From: an uncultured bacterium
GTDB taxonomy: Bacteria; Bacillota; Clostridia; Lachnospirales; Lachnospiraceae
Direction: 5' to 3'
NCBI GenBank assembly: GCA_905215775.1
Contig: CAJMRM010000052.1
Location: 1-22,633, forward strand
Length of the DNA: 22,633 nt
Positions within the stretch are counted from its first letter, which is position 1, and every line of letters starts with the position of its first letter. Shown here in pieces: positions 1 through 6,853 of the stretch. The notes below the pieces were generated by a model. It saw only the letters and a program-made list of their open reading frames with translations. It did not search any database and was not told where the DNA came from. Position numbers and translations under genes: made by a program.

Positions 1-456
1 GTACCCATCTGCCCATTCCTCCTTTCCCTGTCGTACTAAAGACTCCTATTGATTCAGCCCTTCACCGAAAAAAGCTTCCGGCTACTATGGCTTCTGCTGA
101 CTTCTGTGCGTTCAGCGTTATCTCACAATAACGGTTACCCCTCTCGAAGTGTTCCGCACAGACCTCCCTGGGTACCGCATGTTTCTTTCCCTCCATCCAT
201 CTGCCGCATCTACTGCACATGATTCCGTGTAGCTATCGGGCTTCATCTTGTGTGGCAGACTTACCCTCATGTACAGCCTTATATACGGTTTCTGTCCGTC
301 AGACCGGAGGTTTGCCCGTGGGTTAGTAGGTTCCCCACATCCAGCTTCCTTCAGATTCCATCTCACGATGGACACCCTTGCCTTCGGCTATCTCCTTCCC
401 GCTACCGGGCGGATTCGGGACTTTCACCCGTTAGAAATGTGCGCCGCCAGGCGCAC
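1..456 (-). mobile_element. Group IIC intron, 5' RNA portion (continues past left edge)
   Basis: Read on the minus strand, the element starts at 456 with GTGCGCC, a group II 5' end of GTGYG type, which forms a 7-bp hairpin with GGCGCAC (439-456). Downstream are blocks I recognise from group IIC ribozymes such as that of Oceanobacillus iheyensis: GGGTGAAAGTCCCGAA, GCAAGGGTGTCC, GGAATCTGAAGGAAGC, GGCAAACCTCCGGTCTGA, GGGAGGTCTG and GTCAGCAGAAG. These belong to domain I. Near the left edge, AAAGGAGG (about 18-25) is followed by an ATG at 8-6, probably the start of the intron-encoded reverse transcriptase/maturase, which lies outside the window. The position just after the pnp terminator is the standard target of class C introns. 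The short open frames within the segment are not genes. Domains V and VI and the 3' boundary are not visible. Confidence 0.86.
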
Positions 457-461
457 CACAT

Positions 462-505
462 AAAAAAGCGGAGCCGCCGCCGACTCCGGCAGCTCTCCGC
501 TTTTT
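462..505 (-). terminator. Intrinsic terminator of pnp, intron target site
   Basis: Starting about ten bases after the pnp stop codon, the minus strand reads AAAAAGCGGAG, an inner hairpin GCTGCCG-GAGT-CGGCGGC, then CTCCGCTTTTTT. This is a long GC-rich stem with a U tract. The group II intron begins six bases beyond the U tract (exon end TTTATGTG). The A tract on the other side could let it act weakly in the opposite direction too. Confidence 0.9.
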
Positions 506-515
506 CACGCTTTAT

Positions 516-2744
516 TTATTCGTTCTCTTCTTTTTTCTCTCTCTTGTCGTCTCTGCGCTCTCTGTCGCCGCGGCGTTCCCTGTCTCCGCCTCTTCTGTCC
601 CCGCGGTCGCGTCTTTCCTCACGTCTCTCCGGGCGGGTCAGCTTATCCAGGTCTGCAGTCATGTCCTCCGGCCTCATGGTCAGGTTGATTCGTCCCATAC
701 GGTCTACCTCAGTCACGCGGACTGTTACCACATCGCCGATATTCACAACATCCTCCACCTTGGCCACTCTCTTATCGGACAGCTTGGAAATGTGTACCAT
801 TCCGTCCTTATTGGGCGCCAGCTCCACGAAGGCGCCGAATTCCATGATCCGGACTACCTTGCCGGTGAAGATCATTCCTGCCTCCACCTCGGTAACAATG
901 TTCTTAATGATGGCGATGGCCTTATCGATCATCTCCTGGTCAGTGCCGCAGACATTTACAGCTCCATCGTCGGTGATATCGATCTTAACGCCTGTCTCAG
1001 CGATGATGCCGTTGATCACCTTGCCCTGTTTTCCTACCACGTCGCCGATCTTCTGGGGATCGATCATGATCTGGGAGATCTTGGGTGCGTACTGGGAAAG
1101 CTGTTTTCTCGGCTCGGAGATCACCGGTGCCATTACATTGTCCATGATGTAAAGGCGGGCCTCACGGCAGCGGCGGATGGCCTCCTCGATGATCTGGCGG
1201 GTCAGTCCGTGGATCTTAATATCCATCTGGATGGCAGTGATTCCCTTGTGGGTACCGCCTACCTTAAAGTCCATGTCTCCAAAGAAGTCCTCAAGGCCCT
1301 GGATATCTGTAAGAACCAGATAATCGTCGTCTGTCTCTCCTGTCACAAGACCGCAGGAGATACCGGCTACCATGGACTTGATCGGTACGCCCGCTGCCAT
1401 TAAGGACAGGGAGGAAGCACAGATGCTGGCCTGGGAGGTGGAGCCGTTGGATTCCATGGTCTCGGATACGGTACGGATGGCGTAGGGGAACTCCTCTTCG
1501 CTGGGCAGTACCGGCAGAAGCGCACGCTCTGCCAGAGCGCCATGGCCGATCTCACGGCGTCCCGGTCCTCTGGACGGCTTTGTCTCGCCGACGGAGAAGG
1601 ACGGGAAATTATAGTGGTGCATATATCTCTTGGTGGTCTCGTTTTCATCCAGGCCATCCAGACGCTGGGCCTCAGAAAGAGGAGCCAGTGTACATGCATT
1701 TAAGATCTGGGTCTGTCCGCGGGTAAACATACCGGAACCGTGAACTCTCGGTAAAAGGTCCACTTCTGCTGCCAGGGGACGGATCTCGTCGATCTTACGG
1801 CCGTCGGGTCTCTTATGATCCTTTAAGATCATCTTTCTGACGGTCTTTTTCTGATACTGGTAAACGGCGTCTCCCACCAGCGGAAGCCACTCTTCATTTT
1901 CCGCAAACGCTTCCTCCAGACGCTCTGTGATCTGGCGGATATTTTCCTCACGGGTCTGCTTATCGTCTGTAAATACGGCCTCTTCCATCTCCACCGGCGG
2001 AACGATCTCACGGATAGCAGCAAACAACTCCTCCGGAATCGCGCAGCTTTCGTAGGAATGCTTTTCTTTTCCGCACTCGGCAACGATCTTATCGATGAAG
2101 GCGATGATCTCCTTGTTTACCTCGTCGGCCTTGAAGATGGCCTCGATCATCGTATCCTCGGGAACCTCGTTGGCTCCGGCCTCGATCATGATGACCTTTT
2201 CCCTGGTGGAAGCCACGGTCAGGGCCAGATCGGACACCTTCTTCTGTGCCGCTGTGGGGTTGATGATGAACTCGCCGTCGATGAGGCCCACCTGTGTGGT
2301 GGCGCAGGGGCCGTCAAAGGGGATATCGGAAATGCTGGTGGCAATGGCGGAACCCAGCATTGCGGTCAGCTCCGGGCTGCACTCCGGATCCACAGACATA
2401 ACGATATTGTCAAGGGTCACGTCGTTTCTGTAATCCTTGGGGAACAGAGGACGCATGGGACGGTCAATGACACGGGCCGTGAGAACCGCGTTCTCGGACG
2501 CCTTTCCCTCTCTCTTTGTAAAACCTCCCGGGATCTTTCCTACTGCGTATAATTTCTCTTCAAACTCAACGCTTAAGGGGAAGAAATCGATTCCGTCCCT
2601 GGGTTTGTCAGATGCAGTTGCCGTAGAAAGAACAACTGTATCGCCGTAGTGCATGAACGCCGCACCGTTGGCCTGCTTTGCCACACGGCCTACCTCGACG
2701 GTCAGGGTACGTCCTGCTAAGTCCATGGAAAAACTTTTAAACAT
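516..2744 (-). CDS. pnp: Polyribonucleotide nucleotidyltransferase (PNPase)
   Basis: PNPase is a phosphorolytic 3'-to-5' exoribonuclease of the cytosol that takes part in mRNA turnover. The 742-residue protein has the full order: first RNase PH domain (about 10-150), helical linker, second RNase PH domain (about 330-470, with FTRGQTQ and SETMESNGS), KH domain (about 558-622, GKQG loop) and S1 domain (about 623-695). It ends in a charged Arg/Asp/Glu tail of about 47 residues, common in this bacterial group. The frame stays open upstream to 2882, but the ATG at 2744 is chosen. It has AAAAGGAG at the right spacing and gives the family N-terminus MFKSFSMDL. The gene follows rpsO in the usual order and is closed by the terminator at 462-505. 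Confidence 0.97.
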   Translation of the reverse strand: MFKSFSMDLAGRTLTVEVGRVAKQANGAAFMHYGDTVVLSTATASDKPRDGIDFFPLSVEFEEKLYAVGKIPGGFTKREGKASENAVLTARVIDRPMRPLFPKDYRNDVTLDNIVMSVDPECSPELTAMLGSAIATSISDIPFDGPCATTQVGLIDGEFIINPTAAQKKVSDLALTVASTREKVIMIEAGANEVPEDTMIEAIFKADEVNKEIIAFIDKIVAECGKEKHSYESCAIPEELFAAIREIVPPVEMEEAVFTDDKQTREENIRQITERLEEAFAENEEWLPLVGDAVYQYQKKTVRKMILKDHKRPDGRKIDEIRPLAAEVDLLPRVHGSGMFTRGQTQILNACTLAPLSEAQRLDGLDENETTKRYMHHYNFPSFSVGETKPSRGPGRREIGHGALAERALLPVLPSEEEFPYAIRTVSETMESNGSTSQASICASSLSLMAAGVPIKSMVAGISCGLVTGETDDDYLVLTDIQGLEDFFGDMDFKVGGTHKGITAIQMDIKIHGLTRQIIEEAIRRCREARLYIMDNVMAPVISEPRKQLSQYAPKISQIMIDPQKIGDVVGKQGKVINGIIAETGVKIDITDDGAVNVCGTDQEMIDKAIAIIKNIVTEVEAGMIFTGKVVRIMEFGAFVELAPNKDGMVHISKLSDKRVAKVEDVVNIGDVVTVRVTEVDRMGRINLTMRPEDMTADLDKLTRPERREERRDRGDRRGGDRERRGDRERRDDKREKKEENE

Positions 2745-2942
2745 GGCTTCGTCTCCTTTTCTCAATAAAAATATAGTCTGGCAGAAGAAGCCGAAACTAC
2801 TAAACGGCACAGGATCCGCTCCTGTACTCTTTAGCGGTCTCGGATGTTTCTCCTGCCTGATCCGGCCATAAGAAGCGCGCACAGCGGGCTTCCCAGAGGA
2901 TCATAACAGCCGGCGGGGACAGACACACCCCGCTGAAATTGC
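2745..2942 (-). promoter_or_regulatory. pnp 5' leader with hairpins
   Basis: This is the gap between the rpsO terminator and pnp. On the minus strand it holds a GCGGGG/CCCCGC hairpin (2913-2933) and a smaller ACAGGA/TCCTGT hairpin further downstream, then the ribosome site AAAAGGAG. In E. coli a structured pnp leader is the site of RNase III- and PNPase-dependent autocontrol; whether this leader works likewise is inference. I see no strong promoter here. The region happens to be open in frame with pnp, which I read as chance. Confidence 0.4.
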
Positions 2943-2980
2943 AAAATAAGGGCGGAGTCCATTCCTGGCCCCCACCCTTA
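2943..2980 (-). terminator. Intrinsic terminator/attenuator between rpsO and pnp
   Basis: The minus strand reads AAGGGTGGGGG, an 11-base loop, CTCCGCCCTT, then ATTTTG: about 10 bp of stem with two or three G-U pairs, followed by a short T run. It begins just after the rpsO stop. Since no clear pnp promoter is visible, it is probably leaky, setting a higher level of rpsO than of pnp message. Confidence 0.7.
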
Positions 2981-2989
2981 GGTCTGTGA

Positions 2990-3256
2990 TTACTTTCTGA
3001 TGCCTAACTTCTCGATAAGAGCACGGTAACCTTCCAGGTCTTTCTTCTTCAGGTAAGCAAGGAGACCACGTCTCTGACCTACCATCATAAGAAGGCCGCG
3101 TCTGGAGTGATGGTCCTTCGGGTTGTCCTTTAAATGCTCTGTAAGCTCTGCGATTCTGGCAGTAAGGATTGCGATCTGTACCTCCGGTGAACCGGTGTCT
3201 CCTTCTTTTCTGCCGTACTCAGCGATGATCGCTGCTTTCTTTTCCTTGGAAATCAT
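2990..3256 (-). CDS. rpsO: 30S ribosomal protein S15
   Basis: S15 is a primary binder of 16S rRNA in the 30S platform. The 88-residue protein is of normal family length and shows the conserved core: GDTGSPEVQIA near the N-terminus, HHSRRGLL in the middle and RRGLLAYLKK near the C-terminus. The ATG at 3256 has a near-perfect ribosome site AAGGAGGA. The gene has its own sigma-A promoter at 3355-3383 and a leader of about 90 bases. In many Firmicutes rpsO follows ribF directly; here it is far from ribF, which fits with the separate promoter. Confidence 0.98.
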   Translation of the reverse strand: MISKEKKAAIIAEYGRKEGDTGSPEVQIAILTARIAELTEHLKDNPKDHHSRRGLLMMVGQRRGLLAYLKKKDLEGYRALIEKLGIRK

Positions 3257-3348
3257 TGAAAGTTCCTCCTTAAAAATAGATGATATTCTTACCGATCACT
3301 AAGTCCTGGCTGGAGTCGTCCACGGACTGGGCGCCGGCGCTCACATAC
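3257..3348 (-). promoter_or_regulatory. rpsO leader, candidate S15 autoregulatory RNA
   Basis: The leader predicted from the promoter at 3355-3383 contains a self-complementary GCGCCGGCGC segment and an AGTCC-G-TGG / CCA-GGACT helix (about 3300-3330), followed by a T-rich stretch and AAGGAGGA. S15 controls its own translation through several unrelated leader RNAs in different bacteria. A role of that kind is plausible here but is inferred only from position and pairing potential. Confidence 0.35.
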
Positions 3349-3354
3349 CATCTG

Positions 3355-3383
3355 ATTATGGCATACTTCCGGGCATTTGTCAA
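3355..3383 (-). promoter_or_regulatory. Sigma-A promoter of rpsO
   Basis: On the minus strand: TTGACA (3383-3378), exactly 17 bases, then CATAAT (3360-3355). The -35 box is perfect and the -10 box differs at one base. The start of transcription would lie near 3348. Confidence 0.8.
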
Positions 3384-3448
3384 TACAGTTTCTGCCTGTT
3401 TTCCGTTCTCCCGTATTCTTATCTGTAATCGGTCAGCCCGGCGCTTTC

Positions 3449-3473
3449 CTGCCCGCCTGAGGCAGACAGGCAG
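3449..3473 (-). terminator. Possible terminator hairpin after rhodanese gene
   Basis: The minus strand reads CTGCCTGTCT, loop GCCTC, AGGCGGGCAG: about 10 bp with two G-U pairs, shortly after the stop codon at 3490. It is followed by GAAAGCG rather than a T run, so it is not a canonical intrinsic terminator. It may be an RNA-stabilising 3' hairpin. Confidence 0.35.
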
Positions 3474-3489
3474 CGTCCGTCTGCTGTCC

Positions 3490-4428
3490 TTATTTCTCGA
3501 TCTGCTCCGGGTAGGTCTCACTCCATTTTGTGAAGCCGCCCTCCAGGGTATATACCTTGCTCATGTCGTAGCCCAGCGCGGACAGCACGTTGGTGGTAGC
3601 CTGGGCATATCTCTTGCCGGAGTAGCATACCAGCACCAGGGTATCATCCATATCGCGGGTCGCCACCTGCATGGTGGAAACGCCGGCGTTGAAGTCGCCT
3701 TCCTTGGCTGCGTCCATGTCGGCGGAAACTGCGCCCGGAATGTGGCCCTCGGCGTAATCGGCAGCCTTGCGGACATCGAAGAAGGTATAGCCGTCAGCGC
3801 CCACATGCTCAGCGGCCTCCTCTGCGGTCATGTACTGCATTTCCACATCCTTTTCCGGCGCCTTGATCTCCTGGGCAACCTCTACCTCATCGGCATAGGA
3901 CTTGGTCCATGCCTTGTAGCCGCCCTCCAGAGTGTATACCTTGCTCATGTCGTAGCCCATTGCAGACAGCACGTTGGTGGTAGCCTGGGCATAGGATTTT
4001 CCGGAATAGCAGATGATCACCAGATTGTCGTCATGCTCATCCACGATGGGCTGCATGGCTGTCACACCGGCCTGGAAGTCTCCTCCCTTGGCTGCGTCCA
4101 TGTCCACGCCTACGGAGCCGGGAACACAGGAGGTGTTATGATCCTCTGCCTTACGAACATCCAGGAATGTATAGCCTTCCTTTCCTAAATTGCCGTGGGC
4201 GTCCTCCACGGACATATACTGCATCTCCACATCCTTTTCCGGCGCTTTTACCTCGGCTGCCTTCGTTTCCGCTGCCGTCGTTTCTGCCGCTGTCGTCTCC
4301 TGAGCCTTGGTCTCTGCTGCGGTTGTCTGGGCCGCTGTGGTTTCTTTTGCCTCTGTACCGCCGCCGCAGCCGCTTAACAGGGCCATGGTCATTCCGGCTG
4401 CAAGGAGCAGGGAAGTCATTTTTCTCAT
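3490..4428 (-). CDS. Tandem rhodanese-domain lipoprotein
   Basis: This is a predicted extracytoplasmic lipoprotein of 312 residues. The signal peptide ends in the lipobox LLSGC (lipid Cys21). An Ala/Thr/Glu/Lys linker (about 25-62) built of ETTAAETKA-like units follows, then two rhodanese domains (about 66-180 and 194-310). The rhodanese loops are CYSGKS (Cys140) and CYSGKR (Cys268), so both keep the sulfur-carrying Cys. Only the second keeps the usual GHIPGA segment and Arg in the loop; the first has SCVPGS with an extra Cys101. Likely role: sulfurtransferase or sulfur/cyanide handling at the cell surface, substrate unknown. ATG at 4428 has GGAGG upstream and a promoter at 4491-4519. E. coli YnjE, a multi-rhodanese protein beside ynjBCD, is a possible functional parallel. 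Confidence 0.88.
   Translation of the reverse strand: MRKMTSLLLAAGMTMALLSGCGGGTEAKETTAAQTTAAETKAQETTAAETTAAETKAAEVKAPEKDVEMQYMSVEDAHGNLGKEGYTFLDVRKAEDHNTSCVPGSVGVDMDAAKGGDFQAGVTAMQPIVDEHDDNLVIICYSGKSYAQATTNVLSAMGYDMSKVYTLEGGYKAWTKSYADEVEVAQEIKAPEKDVEMQYMTAEEAAEHVGADGYTFFDVRKAADYAEGHIPGAVSADMDAAKEGDFNAGVSTMQVATRDMDDTLVLVCYSGKRYAQATTNVLSALGYDMSKVYTLEGGFTKWSETYPEQIEK
3535..3992 (-). repeat. Two direct repeat copies inside the rhodanese gene (period 384)
   Basis: Segments 3535-3608 and 3919-3992 differ at about five of 74 bases, and each encodes the stretch after the active Cys (AQATTNVLSA, GYDMSKVYTLEGG). The offset is 384 bases (128 residues), the domain period. The rest of the two domains is more diverged, so the 3' portion may have been evened out by gene conversion or the duplication is recent. 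Confidence 0.85.
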
Positions 4429-4490
4429 GATACGTATCCTCCAAAATATAAAATTTTATGTGCTTTGTTCCTTATTAAAAGAACGCCGCT

Positions 4491-4519
4491 ATCGTACCAT
4501 CAAAAAAAATGAAAGTCAA
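4491..4519 (-). promoter_or_regulatory. Sigma-A promoter of rhodanese lipoprotein gene
   Basis: On the minus strand: TTGACT (4519-4514), 17 bases rich in T, then TACGAT (4496-4491). Transcription would start near 4484, leaving a leader of about 55 bases that ends in GGAGG before the ATG at 4428. Confidence 0.7.
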
Positions 4520-4601
4520 TGTCTGCCCGGCACCTAAAGATTATTTGAATACAACTGCCGTTTTGCCCATAAAAAACCTATACGGTCTTTCCCCCGCCGG
4601 A

Positions 4602-4630
4602 TTGACAAACTTTTTTTCTCCCGCTATACT
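4602..4630 (+). promoter_or_regulatory. Sigma-A promoter of TVP38 operon, overlapping its start
   Basis: TTGACA (4602-4607), exactly 17 bases, TATACT (4625-4630): a near-consensus promoter. The -10 box ends only seven bases before the ATG at 4638, so the message would begin at or next to the start codon. It lies divergent to the promoter at 4491-4519. Confidence 0.8.
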
Positions 4631-4637
4631 GGATTCC

Positions 4638-5324
4638 ATGAAAAAGAAATGGATTTCCTTATTGATCACTGGGGCAGCGGTATTGGCATACTGGCTGCTT
4701 TTTTCCGGGGTTTCCGCCCATGATCTGGAGGAGGCCATCCACGGCTTTGGTCCCGGGGCCCCTCTGGCCTATGTGGCCGCCTTCGCCGTCCTTCCGGCCT
4801 TTTTCTTTCCTGTGGCGGTACTGGCCCTGGCAGGCGGTCTCCTGTTCGGCTTCTGGGCCGGGGCGGCATACACCTTTCTGGGAGCGGTCCTGAACTGCAC
4901 CCTTATGTTTTTCCTGGCAAGACGGCTGGGAAGGGACCGGGTGGAGCGGCTGCTGAAAAGGCGGCTGGGAGAGCGGGCGGACCACACATTTTCCTTCCTG
5001 AAAGGACCGAAGGGCTTTTTGTTCCTGATTCTCCTGCGGCTGATCCCGGCAGTTCCTTATAACCTCATCAACTATGCCTACGGCCTTTCCTCCATGGATT
5101 ATAAAACGTATATCCTGGCATCGGTCATCGGCATCATCCCCGGCACCTTCGCATTCATCAATATTGGAGACCACTTGCTGGCCCCCTCCTCCCGGGAATT
5201 CTGGCTGTCTCTGGGACTCATGGCCCTGCTTCTCCTTGTGACAGCCGTTCTGGGGAAAACCTTATTCCCAAATGAAGCAAAAATAAAAACAAACGTGAAT
5301 GGAGAAAAAAATGAAACAGAATAA
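4638..5324 (+). CDS. TVP38/TMEM64 (DedA-like, SNARE-associated) membrane protein
   Basis: A polytopic membrane protein of 228 residues, normal for the family. Members of this superfamily are thought to act as lipid scramblases or half-transporters; the substrate here is unknown. Visible features: N-terminal membrane segment (about 5-23), the FFFPVAVLALAGGLLFG re-entrant-type stretch (55-71), FFLARRLGRD (91-100), the RLIPAVPYNLINYAYGL motif (134-150) and a last hydrophobic helix (about 188-207). The frame is open upstream to 4509, but that would place the -35 and -10 boxes inside the gene. The ATG at 4638 matches the family N-terminus. It has no ribosome site and seems to be at the 5' end of the mRNA (leaderless). 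The next gene overlaps its 3' end. E. coli ydjX/ydjZ form a comparable pair. Confidence 0.9.
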   Translation: MKKKWISLLITGAAVLAYWLLFSGVSAHDLEEAIHGFGPGAPLAYVAAFAVLPAFFFPVAVLALAGGLLFGFWAGAAYTFLGAVLNCTLMFFLARRLGRDRVERLLKRRLGERADHTFSFLKGPKGFLFLILLRLIPAVPYNLINYAYGLSSMDYKTYILASVIGIIPGTFAFINIGDHLLAPSSREFWLSLGLMALLLLVTAVLGKTLFPNEAKIKTNVNGEKNETE

Positions 5325-6039
5325 ACCTGTAAAAAAACACGCCGGAATGGCCCGGCTTCTGATCCTCCTGGTCATGGCCCTGTTCCTGCTCGCCTATCTG
5401 ACCCTTCCGGCCGTCAGCCGTCCGGTCAACCGTGCAGCTACGGTCCTGGGCTCCGCCAATGTGGACGCGGTGGTGGAATACATCCGTTCCTTTGGCGCCT
5501 ACGCTATGGTATTTTCCTTTTTCCTTATGGTATTCTCATCCGTAGCTGCTCCGCTTCCGGCCTTCCTGATCACCCTGTCCAACGCCGCCATTTTTGGCTG
5601 GTGGCAGGGAGCCATCCTGTCCTGGTCCAGCGCCATGGCCGGAGCCGCCCTCTGCTTCTTCATCTCCAGGGGACTGGGCCGCGATGTGGTGGAGCGCTTC
5701 GCCGGAAAGGGCGCCATGGCCAGTGTGGAGCGCTATTTTGAAAAATACGGCTCCAGGACCGTTCTGGTATGCCGTCTCCTGCCCTTTGTTTCCTTTGATG
5801 CAGTCAGCTATTTTGCAGGCCTGACGCCAATCTCCTTCCCCGCCTTTTTCATTGCCACCGGCATCGGACAGCTCCCTGCCACCGTGGTCTACTCCTATGT
5901 GGGCGGTATGCTCACCGGCGGCGTAAAATACCTGGTCACCGGCCTTTTATGCATCTTCTCCCTGGGGATCCTGGGAACCATCCTTAAGCAGCTCTATAAC
6001 GACCGCCAGGCAAGGAAAGCAGGAAACTCCCATGAATAG
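5311..6039 (+). CDS. Second TVP38/TMEM64 family membrane protein
   Basis: A paralogue of the preceding gene, 242 residues. It has an N-terminal helix (about 13-32), the VAAPLPAFLITLSNAAIFGWW stretch (78-98, family re-entrant region), FFISRGLGRD (116-125), the RLLPFVSFDAVSYFAGLT motif (155-172) and a C-terminal helix (about 206-225). Two in-frame ATGs exist, 5299 and 5311. The second is chosen because GGAG at 5301-5304 sits six bases before it. The gene overlaps the upstream stop by 14 bases and the downstream ATG by 8, so the three plus-strand genes are likely translated in a coupled way. Paired TVP38 proteins might work as a heteromer (inference). Confidence 0.9.
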   Translation: MKQNKPVKKHAGMARLLILLVMALFLLAYLTLPAVSRPVNRAATVLGSANVDAVVEYIRSFGAYAMVFSFFLMVFSSVAAPLPAFLITLSNAAIFGWWQGAILSWSSAMAGAALCFFISRGLGRDVVERFAGKGAMASVERYFEKYGSRTVLVCRLLPFVSFDAVSYFAGLTPISFPAFFIATGIGQLPATVVYSYVGGMLTGGVKYLVTGLLCIFSLGILGTILKQLYNDRQARKAGNSHE

Positions 6040-6853
6040 CTCCGGCCGTTGGGGGATGGCCCTTCATCAGGCCATCTCCTTCTTTTCGCCTATGATATCG
6101 GTTCCAAAAACGACGGCCGTTTTCTGGCCTGGCTGCGCCCTCCTGAATCAGGATCCGGCGCTCCTTAAAAAGACCCTGGTGATCCTTGCGCGGACGGAGC
6201 CTGGGATCCGGCTGGCGGCCGGCTGCTGCGGCCAGCCCGCCTTTTTTCTGTTTCCAGAAGAATACCCGGCATACAGGGAAAAGCTGGAACACCGGCTGAA
6301 TCAAAGCGGGGTACAGAAGATCTATACCGCATGTCCCAACTGCACCCGCCAGCTCTGCGGGATCCGCGGGATCCAGGTGATCCCCATTTGGTCTGTGCTG
6401 GCCGGTACCATGACCCGGGAGGACATCTGCGGGCCGGGAGCCGCTGCCCCGGCAGGCGGCGCAAAAACAGCCGGCTTTATCTGGCATGACCCCTGCCCTA
6501 CCCGGAACGATCCGGCCGAACAGCAGGCAGTCCGTGGCCTTCTGCGCCTTTCTGGCGTCCCGGTCCTGGAGCCGGAGCACACCGGCCCCAAGACCCTGTG
6601 CTGCGGCAACTTTCATATGATGCACACCCTGGAGCCGGAAAAAAGCGCCCGGATGCGGGCGCGGCGTCTGGAGGAATTTCCGGCGGACCGGATCATACTA
6701 AGCAGCTGCCAGGGCTGCCTCGGCTCCTTTCAGGGCCAGGGCCGGGAGACCCTCCATCTGCTGGAGCTGCTCTTCGGAAAAAGCCGGAGCCAGGGCTGGA
6801 AAAACCGGATCCTGGTCACCTTATGTCCCGGTATCGTTCTGCGATCTCGCTGA
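6032..6853 (+). CDS. Double CCG-domain (heterodisulfide reductase B-like) Fe-S protein
   Basis: A 273-residue soluble protein with two cysteine-rich CCG motifs of the HdrB/GlpC/LutA type. Motif 1: Cys35, Cys65-Cys66, Cys101-x-x-Cys104. Motif 2: Cys155, Cys190-Cys191, Cys226-x-x-Cys229. In HdrB such motifs bind non-cubane [4Fe-4S] clusters that handle disulfides; in other families they receive electrons from a flavoprotein. Both sets are complete here, so a redox role, perhaps on a thiol or disulfide substrate or in support of the TVP38 pair, is reasonable but unproven. The ATG at 6032 overlaps the previous stop by eight bases. Later starts at 6056 and 6092 would also keep both motifs. The last 38 bases overlap the 3' end of the convergent glycosyltransferase gene. 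Confidence 0.82.
   Translation: MNSSGRWGMALHQAISFFSPMISVPKTTAVFWPGCALLNQDPALLKKTLVILARTEPGIRLAAGCCGQPAFFLFPEEYPAYREKLEHRLNQSGVQKIYTACPNCTRQLCGIRGIQVIPIWSVLAGTMTREDICGPGAAAPAGGAKTAGFIWHDPCPTRNDPAEQQAVRGLLRLSGVPVLEPEHTGPKTLCCGNFHMMHTLEPEKSARMRARRLEEFPADRIILSSCQGCLGSFQGQGRETLHLLELLFGKSRSQGWKNRILVTLCPGIVLRSR

Noticed and set aside
118..375. An 85-codon minus-strand frame inside the intron
   Set aside because: It lies within the domain I ribozyme sequence; the intron-encoded protein starts further on, at the window edge.
250..1403. Long open frames on the plus strand opposite pnp and the intron
   Set aside because: They are antisense to strongly conserved pnp or intron RNA, have low-complexity Ser/Leu/Arg composition and no ribosome sites.
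2745..2882. N-terminal extension of PNPase by 46 residues
   Set aside because: The frame is open but has no family similarity, and the ATG at 2744 has a good ribosome site and the conserved N-terminus.
3280..4188. A 302-codon plus-strand frame opposite the rhodanese gene
   Set aside because: Internal similarity between its halves only mirrors the duplicated rhodanese domains on the other strand; no ribosome site or known family.
4509..4637. Longer start of the first TVP38 protein at 4509
   Set aside because: No ribosome site, the promoter boxes would be inside the coding region, and the extra residues are not family-like.
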